DNA of 64,000 nucleotides from Glycine soja (lineage: Eukaryota; Streptophyta; Magnoliopsida; Fabales; Fabaceae): positions 4,474,001 to 4,538,000 of the forward strand of contig NC_041021.1 of assembly GCF_004193775.1 (NCBI RefSeq). Direction: 5' to 3'. Under the pieces are notes generated by a model that did not search any database, was not told where the DNA came from, and was given only the letters and a program-made list of their open reading frames with translations. Position numbers and translations under genes: made by a program. Numbering within the stretch: position 1 is the first letter of the stretch; each line of letters starts with the position of its first letter. Positions 47,033-58,334 of the stretch are shown one piece after another.

Positions 47033-47190
47033 ACAAGCGCCATAAATATATCTAAGAACCCAGTCCTCCACTCTAGAACCAAGCACATAGAAATTAGGCA
47101 TCATTTTCTTAGAGATCATGTCCTAAAAGGTGACTGTGTTCCAGAATTTGTAGATACCGAAAACCAACTCGTAGACATCTTCACAAAACC
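47033..47190 (+). pseudogene. Ty1/copia RNase H, C-terminal piece
   Basis: AINISKNPVLHSRTKHIEIR and HHFLRDHVLKGDC are the conserved end of copia RNase H. The fragment stops at ENQLVDIFTKP, where the gypsy element is inserted; reading resumes at 54712. Confidence 0.92.
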
Positions 47191-48178
47191 TGATGCAATC
47201 CTCCCTAGGAAGGGACCAGTCACTAGAGCCATGAGCAAGAGGCTCCAAGAGGATTGGACCAGAGCTGCTGAAGAAGGCTCTAGGGTTCTAATGAACCTCA
47301 GGGTAGATTTCTGAGCCCATGGACCAAGTTTGGGTCCAATTCTCTTTGTACATATTAGACTAGGATGTCATTATATTTGATCCTTGTATTTAGGGCTCCA
47401 TATTGTAGGTAGGGTACCCTAGAAATATAGGATTTTTCAGCCCTTGTATTTTAGGGCACCTAGACTAGTTTTTGTATTAGGGGTAGTTTTGTAATTTCAC
47501 ATGCACTAAGTGAATATTTGATGTGTGTGGTTGGAAATAAATTTAATTGAATTGGTAGAAGCCCAATCCAATTAAATTTTAGAGGGGGAGGTGAGCATTT
47601 GCTTACTACACCCCATTGCCACATCATATAGTGACACTTTGTGCATGTCCTTCATGCTTTACATGTCTCATGACACCTAAGCACACTTAGTGGAGAATCT
47701 TGGAATTGATCTTGGATTAGTGGGTTGAACCATAACTAAAATTCACTAATCATAATTAGTGAAATTTTGGCTCCAAAGTTTGGCTCCACAAATTCAATTT
47801 CAAATTCAAGTGAAATTTGAATTGAAATTCAAATTTCCCTCCAATTTTGTGTGACACTTAGGCTATAAATAGAGGTCATGTGTGTGCATTTTTTTCAACT
47901 TTGATCATTTGAATATTAACTTCAAATTTCAGAGCTCTTTTAGAGCACAAAATTTCATGCGCTTCTCTCCCTCTCCCTTCATTCATCTCCTTCTTCCTTC
48001 AAGCTCTTATCCATGGCCTCCTATGGTGGTGAGCTTCTTCTAGACTCATCTTCTCCTTGAAGTGGCATCTCCTCTCTCTCTTCCTTCTCCATTCCGCTGC
48101 CATTTATCTTCCAAGAAGCAAAGGAATCCATTGATGAAGAAGATCCTAGGCCTACAAGCTCCAATGGAGCTTACATCA
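47191..48178 (+). repeat. 5' LTR of element F
   Basis: TGATGCAATCC...CTTACATCA, 988 bp. The first 125 bp stay open (GPVTRAMSKRLQEDWTRAAE ... NLRVDF, stop near 47314), like the C-terminal tail of gypsy Pol, suggesting that Pol normally ends inside the 3' LTR. A TATA box, GGCTATAAATAGAGG, lies near 47860. Confidence 0.92.
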
Positions 48179-48180
48179 TG

Positions 48181-48193
48181 TGGTATCAAGAGC
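48181..48193 (+). other. Primer binding site of element F
   Basis: TGGTATCAAGAGC two bases after the LTR, an initiator-methionine-tRNA-type primer site with one extra A compared with the TGGTATCAGAGC at 36685. Confidence 0.85.
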
Positions 48194-50082
48194 ATCTTCA
48201 TCTAGGTGATGTTCTTTTGTTTCCTCTATCTTTTTGTTCGGTGAATTCTCTTTAATTCCTTGTTCTTTATCTTATTCTCCTTGTATATCCTCCATTGTCT
48301 TGTGGTTTGATGCTCTTTAGAGTAGATTCAAAAAAATAAACCGATTAAATCTTAGATCTACACTTGTTCTTGCATTTCTATGGTTCAAATTTTGTAGATC
48401 TACTCTTGAATCATGTTTTTTGTGTTGATTTTAGGTTATATTTTTCATTCATAATATTCTTGTGCTGAACCTTTAGATATAAATTTTCTTCCAAAATATT
48501 GATTAGAAAAAAAAACACAAAAATCTAAGTGTAAATCACTTAATCCATGTTGTCTTAGAGTCATGTTTAGTCATAGTAATTGTCACATTATGTTCTAAGT
48601 TTGTGCTGAATTTTTATTTTGTTGATTGAATTCTAGATACATTTGTTCATGTATTCTTGTCATTCTTAGCCTATCTTTTGAATTTTGAGTCTAATTCATG
48701 CATGTTATTTAGTTCATAACATGTTCTAAATCAATTCCTAGAAGTAGTCTTGTTCTTGAACTTTTTTTTGTTTTCTAAGTTTCCTACATGATGCATATGA
48801 TGAAGTTGAGTTGTGGTGCAGAGTTGTGGCTGGATTTGTGAATCAAAATAAGTCTTAAGCTCTCTTGAATTGTTTTATTCAAGATAATTGAGCATAAGCA
48901 AACACAAATTGTAACTATCCAAGCCTTAAGCAACGTAAACACTACTCTTGATTTCTAGGTTGAAATCGCTGGTGCTGGCAGCTTGAACATACGAACTTGT
49001 ATAAATTACTAGGAATTGGTCACTACGTTTTTTGAGCTGAAAGTTTTACTGAAATTTCTAGACATCTGGACCAAAATTATAAAAAAAGAACCAAGCGATT
49101 TGGATTAAAGGAAAAAAAATAAGAAAAATCGCACAAGTTGACAGAAAAATCAGTGTCCAGGAAAAAAAAGTGAAAGGAAAGTGTGCTTGTTGTTTTGGCT
49201 CGAAATTTGCTCTATAATTGGTGCCTATTTTATACCAATCCTAGTTCTGAAATTTAAATTGAAAATTATTGTGAAAACAAGTGCCAAAACTAGAGGTTTC
49301 TTGAGTCTTTTTTTTTGTTTAGTTTTTCTACTCTACTCTAGAGCCATTCAAGGTTTCTCTTTGAGTCCTAGCTTGCTTTTTTTGTGCTTTTCATTGCTTT
49401 AATTGTTCAATAATCCTTGGAAATTTGTCTTGTTAAAACTCTATTGGTTTAGCTTTCATTTCAATTTTTTTTTGTCTTTGGTTATTGCTTGTCTCTTTGT
49501 TTTCTTGTTTGTGAGTTGCCATATAGGGAATTGGAAAGGAGTATTGGTGCCATATCTTGAAGAATTTGAGTAAAGAAGCAAGGGGCCAACCACTTTAAGA
49601 GTTATTGGACTAAGAAGCACTTCAAATTGAGTGAAACACTAAAGAGAGAATAGCCACCACAATTGAGGACTTTTTTTTTTTTGTAATTTTGTAATTGACA
49701 ATTTGTTTTGCTTTCAAATTTTGTAACAAAAAGACCTTTCATTAGAAGTAAGTTGGGAGCCTCCAATAGGTCACCCTACTTCCATTTGTGTGTAATAATT
49801 TTAGGCAATTTTCCCTTAGGATGAACCTTAAATGAGGTCATCCAAACACTCTTAGGATCCGCCTAGTTTGCATTTCTTGCACTTTAATTTCTTGCTTACT
49901 TTCATAGCTTATTTCCTTTACCCTCCATTGTCAAACCGCCTAGATAGCTTGCCTTTTACCAATTAGTTTTTACCTTATCTTTCACACCTCTTTTAGTGTT
50001 TATTTTGGCTAGTTTCAACCACAGTTTCTTTTACCTTTTTTTCAAACCCCCAACAAGAAAGAACCATAACTTAGGAACCAAC
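48194..50082. other. Leader region of element F
   Basis: 1.9 kb without coding potential, T-rich with several homopolymer tracts; presumably the untranslated leader with packaging signals. The 73-codon open frame at 49181 is not supported. Confidence 0.6.
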
Positions 50083-53000
50083 ATGAGTCTTCGTTCTTCA
50101 TCTAGTGTTAATGGTGAGGGTTCTACTCCTAAGGACCCCTTGTATAAGATATTAGATGAGTTGAGATCCCTTAAGTTGTGGAAAGAAAAACAAGAGAGAA
50201 AAGAAAAAGGTAAAAAAAGAGTGGAAGAAATAAGTCAAGATGAAAGAGAGAAAATAAGAGAGGAAGAAAGAAGAAAAATAATGAAAGAAATGAAAAGAGA
50301 AAAACATGCCTCCTATAGTAGTCATGAATCTTGCAAGAGTTTAAGTGAAGAACTTAGAGACTATTATAGAGGGCGTCATAGTTCACATACTAAACATCAC
50401 TCCCAAGGAAGAGAAAAGGATAGAAGGCTTCAAGAGGTTAACATTAGCCTCCCATATTTCCATGGAAAAGATAATGTTGAGGCCTACTTAGATTGGGAAA
50501 TGAAGGTTGAACAACTTTTTGCTTGCCATCATATTAGCCAAGAGAGAAAAGTTCTATTGGCTACCCTTAGCTTTCAAGGGTATGCCCTCTATTGGTGGAC
50601 TTCCCTTGTTAGGGAATGAAGGATTCATGGGGATCCTCCAGTAGAGTATTGGAATGATCTTAAGAGTGCCCTTAGGAAGAGACACATTCCCTCCTACTAT
50701 GAGAGGGAGCTTATGGACAAGCTCCAAAGGCTTAGACAAGGGAGTATGAGTGTTGAAGAATATAGACAACAAATGGAACTACTCCTTTTAAGAGCTGGAC
50801 TTAGAGAGGAGGAAAGAACAAGCATAGCTAGGTTCCTTAGTGGGCTTAATATGGAAGTGAGGGACAAGGTTGAACTCCTTCCATATAGGGACCTAAACGA
50901 GCTAGTCCAACTTTGTATAAGAGTGGAGCAACAACTTAAAAGAAAGCCTTCTTCAAAATCTTATGGCTCTCACTCTTATCCAAGGAAGGACCAAGCCCAT
51001 GGAATTTTAGGGGCTGCACCTTCAAAACCCAAGGAAGATAAGGGTAAGACCATAGAGAAATACACCCCTAATACTAGTTCCCAAGAAAGGACTAGCAACA
51101 TTAAATGCTTCAAATGTCTTGGGAGAGGTCACATTGTCTCTCAATGCCCCACAAAGAAAACCATGATCATGAGGGGTCAAGACATTTATAGTAGTCAAGA
51201 GGAGACTACTTCTTGCCCTTCCTCTAGTGGAAGTGAAGATGAAGTAAGGGATGAAGAGTCTAGTGAGGAAGTCTACCCCCATGAAGAAGGTGACCTCTTA
51301 ATGGTTAGAAGGCTCCTTGGAGGTCAATCTTGTGATCTATCTCAATCCCAAAGAGAGAACATCTTTCATACAAGATGCAAAATTTTAGATAAAACTTCTT
51401 CTCTCATTGTGGATAGTGGATCTTGTTGCAATTGTTGTAGCACAAGATTAGTTTCCAAGTTGAACCTCACTATCATTTCCCACCCAAAACCTTATAAACT
51501 TCAATGGCTCAATGAGCAAGGGGAAATCATAGTTAACCAACAAGTGAAGGTACCTTTCTCCATTGGGATATATAAGGATAAAGTTAATTGTGATATAGTT
51601 CCCATGGAGGCAGGACATATTCTTTTAGGAAGGCCGTGGCAATTTGATAGGAAGATCATTTATAATGCCCTAACTAACGAGATTACCTTCACCCATCTTG
51701 GCACTATATTTGTGTTGCATCCTCAAACACCTTCACAGGTGGCCAAAGATCTACTAACTATGAAAGATAAGAGGGATGAGGAAGAAAAATTAGAAAAACA
51801 AAAGAAAAAGAAGGATAGTAAGGCCTTGTCTTCAAAGGCCAGGGGGAAGGAAAAAGAGGAAAAGGATTCCTCCAAGAAGATTGTTAAGAAGGAAAATCAT
51901 TTTGCAACAAAAGGTGATATTAAAAGAGCACTCATTCTTAAACAATCTTTCTACCTTCTCCTATCAAGGGAAACATCCCTTAGCACTACCACAATTCCTA
52001 CATTTGAGACCTTACCCCCAAAGGTCCAAGAACTCTTACATGAATTTGGTGATATATTTCCCAAAGAGATACCCCCTGGGCTACCTCCTTTAAAGGGAAT
52101 AGAACACCAAATAGATTTAGTCCCAGGAGAAAGCCTTCCTAATAGGCCAGCCTATAGGACTAACCCTCAGGAGACTAAGGAGATAGAGTCTCAGGTTAAA
52201 GAATTGTTGGAGAAGGGCTGGGTCCAAGAGAGCCTAAGCCCATGTGTTGTGCCAGTGTTGTTGGTGCCCAAAAAGGATGGTACGTGGAGAATGTGTACAG
52301 ATTGCAGGGCCATCAACAACATCATTGTAAAGTATAGGCACCCTATTCCTATACTTGATGATTTGCTTGATGAGTTGCATGGTGCCAATAACTTTTCAAA
52401 AATTGATCTTAAAAGTGATTATCACCAAATCAGGATGAAAAAGGGTGATGAGTGGAAAACTGCTTTCAAGACCAAGTTTGGTTTGTATGAATGGCTAGTG
52501 ATGCCTTTTGGGCTCACTAATGCACCAAACACCTTTATGAGGCTTATGCATCATGTCTTAAGAGATTTCATAGGTAGATTTGTAGTTGTTTATTTTGATG
52601 ATATTTTAGTGTACAGTAGGAGCCTAGATGATCACTTAGGACATCTCAGGCAAGTTCTTTCAGTCCTTAGGAAAAACGCCCTCTATGCAAATATAGAGAA
52701 GTGTACCTTTTGTGTAGATAATATAGTCTTCTTAGGTTTTGTAGTTGTTAGAAATGGGGTCCAAGTGGACCTTGAGAAAATCAAGGCCATCCAAGAATGG
52801 CCCACGCCAAAAAGTGTGGGAGATATTAGGAGCTTCCATGGGTTAGCAAGCTTCTATAGAAGGTTCGTTCCTAATTTCTCTACAATTGCATCACCTCTCA
52901 ATGAGCTGGTGAAGAAGAATGTGGCATTTACCTGGGGTGAAAAACAAGAGCAAGCCTTTGCTTTGCTCAAAGAAAAGCTTACTAAGGCACTTGTTCTAGC

Positions 53001-53292
53001 TCTTCCTGACTTTTCTAAAACTTTTGAGCTAGAATGTGATGCCTCTGGAGTGGGAGTTGGAGCTGTATTGTTACAAGGTGGGCACCATATTGCTTATTTT
53101 AGTGAAAAACTTCATAGTGCCACCCTTAACTACCCCACCTATGATAAAGAGCTTTATGCCTTAATAAGAGCCCTCCAAACTTGGGAACATTACCTTGTTT
53201 CCGAGGAAATTGTCATTCATAGTGATCATCAATCACTTAAGTACATTAGAGGGCAAAGCAAGTTAAACAAGAGGCATGCAAAATGGGTAGAG
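50083..53292 (+). pseudogene. Ty3/gypsy gag-protease-RT-RNase H polyprotein (two premature stops)
   Basis: Start ATG 50083 (MSLRSSSSVNGEG). The gag N-terminus has a long Lys/Glu-rich coiled-coil-like stretch, then LPYFHGKDNVEAYLDWEMKV and the retrotrans_gag-like region ending [20 protein letters not shown] at 50617-50619 interrupts it after SLVRE in the same frame. A CCHC knuckle, [15 protein letters not shown], is at 51109-51153. Protease has [10 protein letters not shown] (DSG in place of the more usual DTG). RT has [44 protein letters not shown] and the catalytic YFDDILVYS (about 52593). RNase H has [33 protein letters not shown] and [11 protein letters not shown], and ends at TAG 53293-53295, where Gln is usual. 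Apart from these stops the frame is clean over 1000 codons. Probably chromovirus lineage, not certain. Confidence 0.93.
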
Positions 53293-53295
53293 TAG

Positions 53296-53690
53296 CTAGA
53301 GCAATTTCCATATGTTTTCAAATACAAAAAGGGAAAAAATGTGGTAGTTGATGCCCTCTCTAGGATACACACATTGTTTTGCTCCCTAGATGAACATTTC
53401 TCTCCCATTTAGGGACTTGTATGCTTTAGATGAACATTTCTCTCCCATTTACGAGAGTTGTGGGAAAAAGGCCCAAGATGGATTCTATTTGGCTGAGGGG
53501 TATTTGTTCAAAGAGGGAAAGCTTTGCATACCCCAAGGATCCATTAGGAAATTACTTGTGACAGAGAGCCATGAGGGTGGGCTCATGGGCCACTTTGGGA
53601 TAGACAAGACCCTTGTCTTACTCAAAGAAAAGTTTTATTGGCCCCATATGAAGAAAGATGTCCATAAGCATTGCACTAGATGTGTGGCTT
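53296..53690 (+). pseudogene. Integrase remnant of element F
   Basis: LEQFPYVFKYKKGKNVVVDALS continues from RNase H. A 40-bp tandem duplication (TAGATGAACATTTCTCTCCC at 53387 and 53427) shifts the frame. The second frame gives the integrase zinc-binding domain (SHEGGLMGHFGIDKTL, then HKHCTRCVA, an H-H-C-C pattern) and stops at 53690. The catalytic core and C-terminal domain are missing: the sequence jumps to a 28-bp copy of an LTR stretch (GAGCCATGAGCAAGAGGCTC at 53692 and 53757) and then the 3' LTR. Confidence 0.88.
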
Positions 53691-53718
53691 GAGCCATGAG
53701 CAAGAGGCTCTAAGAGGA

Positions 53719-54706
53719 TGATGCAATCCTCCCTAGGAAGGGACCAGTCACTAGAGCCATGAGCAAGAGGCTCTAAGAGGATTGGACTAGAGCTGCTGAA
53801 GAAGGCCCTAGGGTTCTCATGAACCTCAGGGTAGATTTCTGAGCCCATGGGCCAAGTTTGGGTCCAATTCTCTTTGTACATATTAGACTAGGATGTCATT
53901 ATATTTGATCCTTATATTTAGGGCTCCATACTGTAGGTAGGGTACCCTAGAAATATAGGATTTTTTAGCCCTTGTATTTTGGGGCACCTAGACTAGTTTT
54001 TGTATCAGGGGTAGTTTTGTAATTTCACATGCACTAAGTGAATATTTGATGTGTGTGGTTGGAAATAAATTTAATTGAATTGGTAGAAGCCCAATCCAAT
54101 TAAATTTTAGAGGGGGAGGTGAGCATTTGCTTACTACACCCCATTGTCACATCATATAGTCACACTTTGTGCATGTCCTTCATGCTTTACATGCCTCATG
54201 ACACCTAAGCACACTTAGTGGAAAATCTTGGAATTGATCTTGGATTAGTGGGCTGAACCATAACTAAAATTCACTAATCATAATTAGTGAAATTTTGGCT
54301 CCAAAGTTTGGCTCCACAAATTCAATTTCAAATTCAAGTGAAATTTGAATTGAAATTCAAATTTCCCTCCAATTTTGTGTGACACTTAGGCTATAAATAG
54401 AGGTCATGTGTGTGCATTTTTTTCAACTTTGATCATTTGAATATTAACTTCAGATTTCAGAGCTCTTTTAGAGCACAAAATTTCGTGTTCTTCTCTCCCT
54501 CTCCCTTCATTCATCTCCTTCTTCCTCCAAGCTTTTATCCATGGCCTCCTATGGTGGTGAGCTTCTTCTAGACTCATCTTCTCCTTGATGTGGTGTCTCC
54601 TCTCTCTCTTCCTTCTCCATTCCGCTGCCATTTATCTTCCAAGAAGCAAAGGAATCCATTGATGAAGAAGATCCTAGGCCTACAAGCTCCAATGGAGCTT
54701 ACATCA
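53719..54706 (+). repeat. 3' LTR of element F
   Basis: 988 bp, the same length as the 5' LTR. Differences cluster slightly near the 3' end (54485-54600). No clear purine tract precedes it because the internal deletion reaches up to the LTR. Confidence 0.93.
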
Positions 54707-54711
54707 AAACC

Positions 54712-54784
54712 ACTACCCAAAGATTCTTTCTACACCATTAGAAGAGAATTAGGACTTCTAGATGTTAGTGACTTAGACAAATGA
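54712..54784 (+). pseudogene. Ty1/copia Pol C-terminus
   Basis: PKDSFYTIRRELGLLDVSDL continues directly from ENQLVDIFTKP (ending 47190) once element F and one TSD copy are removed, and ends at TGA 54782-54784. This confirms the nesting order. Confidence 0.92.
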
Positions 54785-55145
54785 TTTGTTTTATGTTATG
54801 ATGTCTTATGACTTATTTGATACATATGCTTTTATTATGATTTGTGGATAATTTATTATCTTGTTTAATTTTTTATAAGTTTCTCCTTTTTCTTGTATGA
54901 ATACATTTCTTGTATGTTTATCCATTTGTGTATGATTTTATGTTACAATGCACTTTGGCCTTTTTTATGTTGCCAAAGGGGGAGAGAAAATGGGTATTTT
55001 AGAAATCAAGATATTATATTTTCAAAGCTTTAAAATTAAGCATAAATTCAAAAAGAAAGGGGGAGAAAGAGAGGAGTGAAAGATAGAACAAAACTTGCAT
55101 GCATTCTCTTGATTTCAAGATTGTCATCATCAAAAAGGGGGAGAT
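54785..55145. other. Copia 3' non-coding region and polypurine tract
   Basis: Contains GTTGCCAAAGGGGGAGAGAA (54971-54990) and ends with the purine tract AAAAAGGGGGAGAT (55132-55145) before the LTR. Confidence 0.8.
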
Positions 55146-56820
55146 TGTGGAAGCAATGCTTTCCAAGATTATTTTGATGATGCCAAAGACTCGAGTCAAG
55201 CAAGTTTCAAGAATCAAAGAGTCGTTCAATCAAGATTCAAGATTAAAGTGAAATCAAAGCAAGTTTCAAGAATCAAAGAGTCGTTCAATCAAGATTCAAG
55301 ATTAAAGTGAAGATTCAAGAGAAGACTCAATTAAGATAAGTATTAAAAGAGTTTTTCAAAATATTGAATAGCACAATTTTGTTCAAGATAATTTTTCAAA
55401 GAAAAATCTTTTACCCAGAGTTTTACTCTCTGGTAATCGATTACCAAAAGGCAGTAATCGATTACTAGTAACCAACATTCTTTTCAAACTGATTTTCAAA
55501 GCTGTAATCAATTACCATAATCATGTAATCGATTACCAATGCTTTAAAACATTAGATTTCAAATTTCAAGAGTCACAACTTGTGATAAAACTTTTTTAAA
55601 TCATTTCAAACTTGTGTAATCGATTACACAATACTTGTAATCGATTGCCAATGTTTCTAAGCATTTTGATTTTCAAATTTAAACATGAAGTCACATCTGT
55701 TGATGTGTAATCGATTGCACTATGACGGAAATTGATTACCAGTGACTTATTTTGAAAAATAAATTACCAAAAGTCACAATTCTTAAAGTGACTTGTTTCT
55801 GAAGATTTTTTCAAAAGTCATAACCTTTAAGTGACTAGTTTTCAAAAGAGTCACAACTTTTAAAAATTGACTAGTTTTGAAGAAATTGCCAAGAATCACA
55901 ACTTTTAACTTGTTTTTTTAAGAGCCATCAAGTGGCTATAAATATGTGACCATGGCACGAATTTAAAAAAAAAAAAACAACTTTCAGATTTATTTCATTC
56001 ATTCAAAGCATTCTTCTAAGAGTTTTTGTTCAAAACTTTCTTTATTCAAGAAAAGTTCATTATCCAAAAACTTGTGCTATTCTTCTTCTTCATTCCTTCT
56101 CTCTCTTGCCAGAAGAATTCAAAGGACTAATCGCCTGAGAATTCTTTTGATTCTTCCTTCTCCCTCTTGCCAAAAGATTCAAAGGAGTAACCGCCTGAAA
56201 ATTCTTTTGATTCTTCCTCTTTCCTTTAAACAAAAGATTTCAAAGGATTAACCGCCTAAGATGTCTTTTGTTTCCCCTTACAAAGATTCAAGGGACTAAC
56301 CGCCTAAGAATTATTTGTCTTAACACATTGGAGGGTACATCCTTTATGGTACATGTAGAGTGTACATCTACTTGGGTTGTAATACTGAGAACAAGAGAGG
56401 GTACATCTCTTGTGGATCAGTTCAAGTGGAGGGTACATCCACTTGGTTGTTCAAAGAGAACAAGGGAGGGTACATCCCTTGTGGATCTTTACTAGTAAAG
56501 GATTTTACAAGGTTATTGGAAATCTCAAGAACCGGTGGTTGCTTGGGGACTGGATGTAGGCACAGGTTGTTGCCGAACCAGTATAAATCTTGTGTTTGTC
56601 TTCTTCTTCCCTACACTATTTATCTTTCCGCTGTGTACTTGTTATTTCCGCTTTACTTTTGTCTAAGTTATTGTTTTTGTTCTTTACTTTCTCATAACTT
56701 AGTAGTAAAGCCTAATTGAATCTAGTAACATTAAGAAGGATAAATTTTTAATCAGTCAAGACACTTTCATAATTAATTCAACCCCACTTCTTAATTATTC
56801 CTAGGCCACTTGATCCAACA
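55146..56820 (+). repeat. 3' LTR of the Ty1/copia element
   Basis: 1675 bp, TGTGGAAGCAATG...CTTGATCCAACA. It has four exact TAATCGATTA palindromes plus variants (55433-55740), a TATA-like GGCTATAAATATG (about 55932-55944), CCGCCTGA repeats (56120-56305) and the hairpin series (56328-56480). The first half contains a 50-bp duplication (GCAAGTTTCAAGAATCAAAG at 55199 and 55258). The sequence after it, CATCA, has no matching TSD at the truncated left end. Confidence 0.92.
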
Positions 56821-57530
56821 CATCATACTTGATTGTCTCTGGATGACGAAGGGGAGACTTTAATAGTCTCAGTCAAAAGACATTAAGTCTTTGACAAAGA
56901 GGAGCAGATGACCATATTTGTCTCTGCGTTCCATCGGACTTGATTGTCTCTAGATGACGAAGGGGAGACTTTAATAGTCTCGGTTGAAAGACATTGAGTC
57001 TTTGACAAAGGAGCAGATGACCATATTTGTCTCTGTGTGCCATCGGACTTGATTGTCTCTAGATGACGAAATGGAGACTTTAATAGTCTCGGTCGAAAGA
57101 CATTGAGTCTTTAACAAAGGAGCAGATGACCATATTTGTCTTTGCGTGCCATCGGACTTGATTGTCTTTGGATGACGAAGGGAAATTGGAATAGTCTCAG
57201 TCGAAAGACATTGAGTCTTCGACAAAAGGGAGCAGATGACCATATTTTTCTCTGCATGCCATCAGACTTAATTGTCTATGGATGACGAAGGGGAGACTTT
57301 AATAGTCTCGGTCAAAAGACATTGAGTCCTTGACAAAGGAGCAGGTGACCATATTTGTCTCTGCGTGCCATCGGACTTGATTGTCTCTAGATGACGAAGG
57401 GGAGACTTTAATAGTCTCAGTCAAAAGACATTGAGTCTTTGACAAAGGAGCAGATGACCATATTTGTCTCTGCGTGCCATCGGACCTGATTGTCTCTGGA
57501 TGACGAAGGGGAGACTAAAATAGTCTCGGT
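56821..57530. repeat. Tandem array, about 109-bp unit, 6.5 copies
   Basis: Unit starts (CATCRGACTTGATTGTCT) are at 56821, 56932, 57041, 57150, 57260, 57369 and 57478; spacing is 109-111 bp and the last copy is partial. Each unit contains GATGACGAAGGGGAGACTTT, a GACATTGAGTCTTTGAC block and GCAGATGACCATATTTGTCT. It probably belongs to the 3' untranslated region of the minus-strand gypsy element; Tat/Ogre-type elements often have tandem repeats there. Open frames across it are repeat artefacts. Confidence 0.93.
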
Positions 57531-58334
57531 GAATCCTTCAACTAAAACGCGAACACGTATAGCAAAGAAACAAACCTCCAGACCAGTCAGAGCAACATAT
57601 ATTTTTGAAGAAAAAACGATGTGACTACAGGGGAAGGAGAGCATGTTGATAGAATTTCCCGTAGCCACAAATGAGATTTGGGATATTAGAATTTCGTTTC
57701 TAAATGAGCATTTAGAAGAAACACTGGGTCCAATTGAAATAGAGGGAAACTGCTCAAAGTTTATAAATCTCACACAGGCAAGTGTTTCATCCTAATTCCG
57801 AACCACAGATATGTCATGACTTGACTTTACAAATCATTTCCTATCAAATCAAAGATAACATGCATAATCATGGATCAATAGGACTTTTTTAGGAAGTTGG
57901 ATTTTGGTGGGAAATTTGGCTTTTGGGTGTTCTAGCCTTTCCCTTGTTTGCTTTTTCTCTTTTCTCTTTGGTTCGACGAGGAACAAGCGCGGGCACAAAG
58001 GTTTAGGTGGCAACTAGGGAGGTGACTACTTCAAGCATCCCTCAGGTTTCAAACAAACTTTGTTGCTTTTTTTCTTTTTCTTTTTGACAATTCTACACAT
58101 TGTTCAGACATTGTCTGGTCCTAAGAACTTTTCTGTATTCTTTTTTTCTTTCTTTTCTATTTTCTTCTTTTTGCTTTTCCCCAATCTTTGATTGGTTGAT
58201 TTTCTTTTTCTTTTCTTTTCTTGTCTTTTGAAGCACATTTATAACCCGAGGGTAAAAGAAGCTCCATTTGGAGAGATCCATTTGTTCTTTCTTCCAAGGG
58301 TAAGGGTAGAAATTCCTATCCTGGGTCAAGGTTT
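57531..58334 (-). other. Post-integrase region of the minus-strand gypsy element
   Basis: About 800 bp between the tandem array and the integrase. No coding domain in either strand; on the plus strand it has T/C-rich low-complexity stretches (58060-58240). Confidence 0.5.

Larger units (their letters stand above)
47191..54706 (+). mobile_element. Ty3/gypsy retrotransposon with two LTRs, integrase truncated (element F)
   Basis: Two 988-bp LTRs (47191-48178 and 53719-54706) are flanked by perfect TSDs AAACC (47186-47190, 54707-54711). A primer site follows the 5' LTR, with a leader of 1.9 kb, then a single long gag-protease-RT-RNase H frame, and only the zinc-binding start of integrase before an abrupt join to the 3' LTR. 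A hand alignment of the LTRs gave about 24 substitutions and no length change (about 2.4 percent), so the insertion is fairly recent. It lies in the copia RNase H C-terminus. Confidence 0.93.
44540..56820 (+). mobile_element. 5'-truncated Ty1/copia retrotransposon carrying nested insertions
   Basis: Pol fragments at 44540-46178, 47033-47190 and 54712-54784 join in order once a solo LTR (46179-47032) and a gypsy element (47191-54706) are removed using their TSDs. A polypurine tract (55132-55145) and 3' LTR (55146-56820) follow. Primer site, gag, protease and most of integrase are missing at the left, where the element meets unrelated gypsy LTR-like DNA near 44510-44540. LTR type and pol suit a SIRE-like copia, probably the autonomous relative of the gag+ORF2 elements here. 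Confidence 0.82.

Noticed and set aside
47006..47314. A 102-codon gene
   Set aside because: A chimera of solo LTR end, copia RNase H end and gypsy LTR, read through two insertion junctions.
56971..57773. Minus-strand open frames across the 109-bp array
   Set aside because: Repeat-derived, with the same peptide recurring because of the array period.
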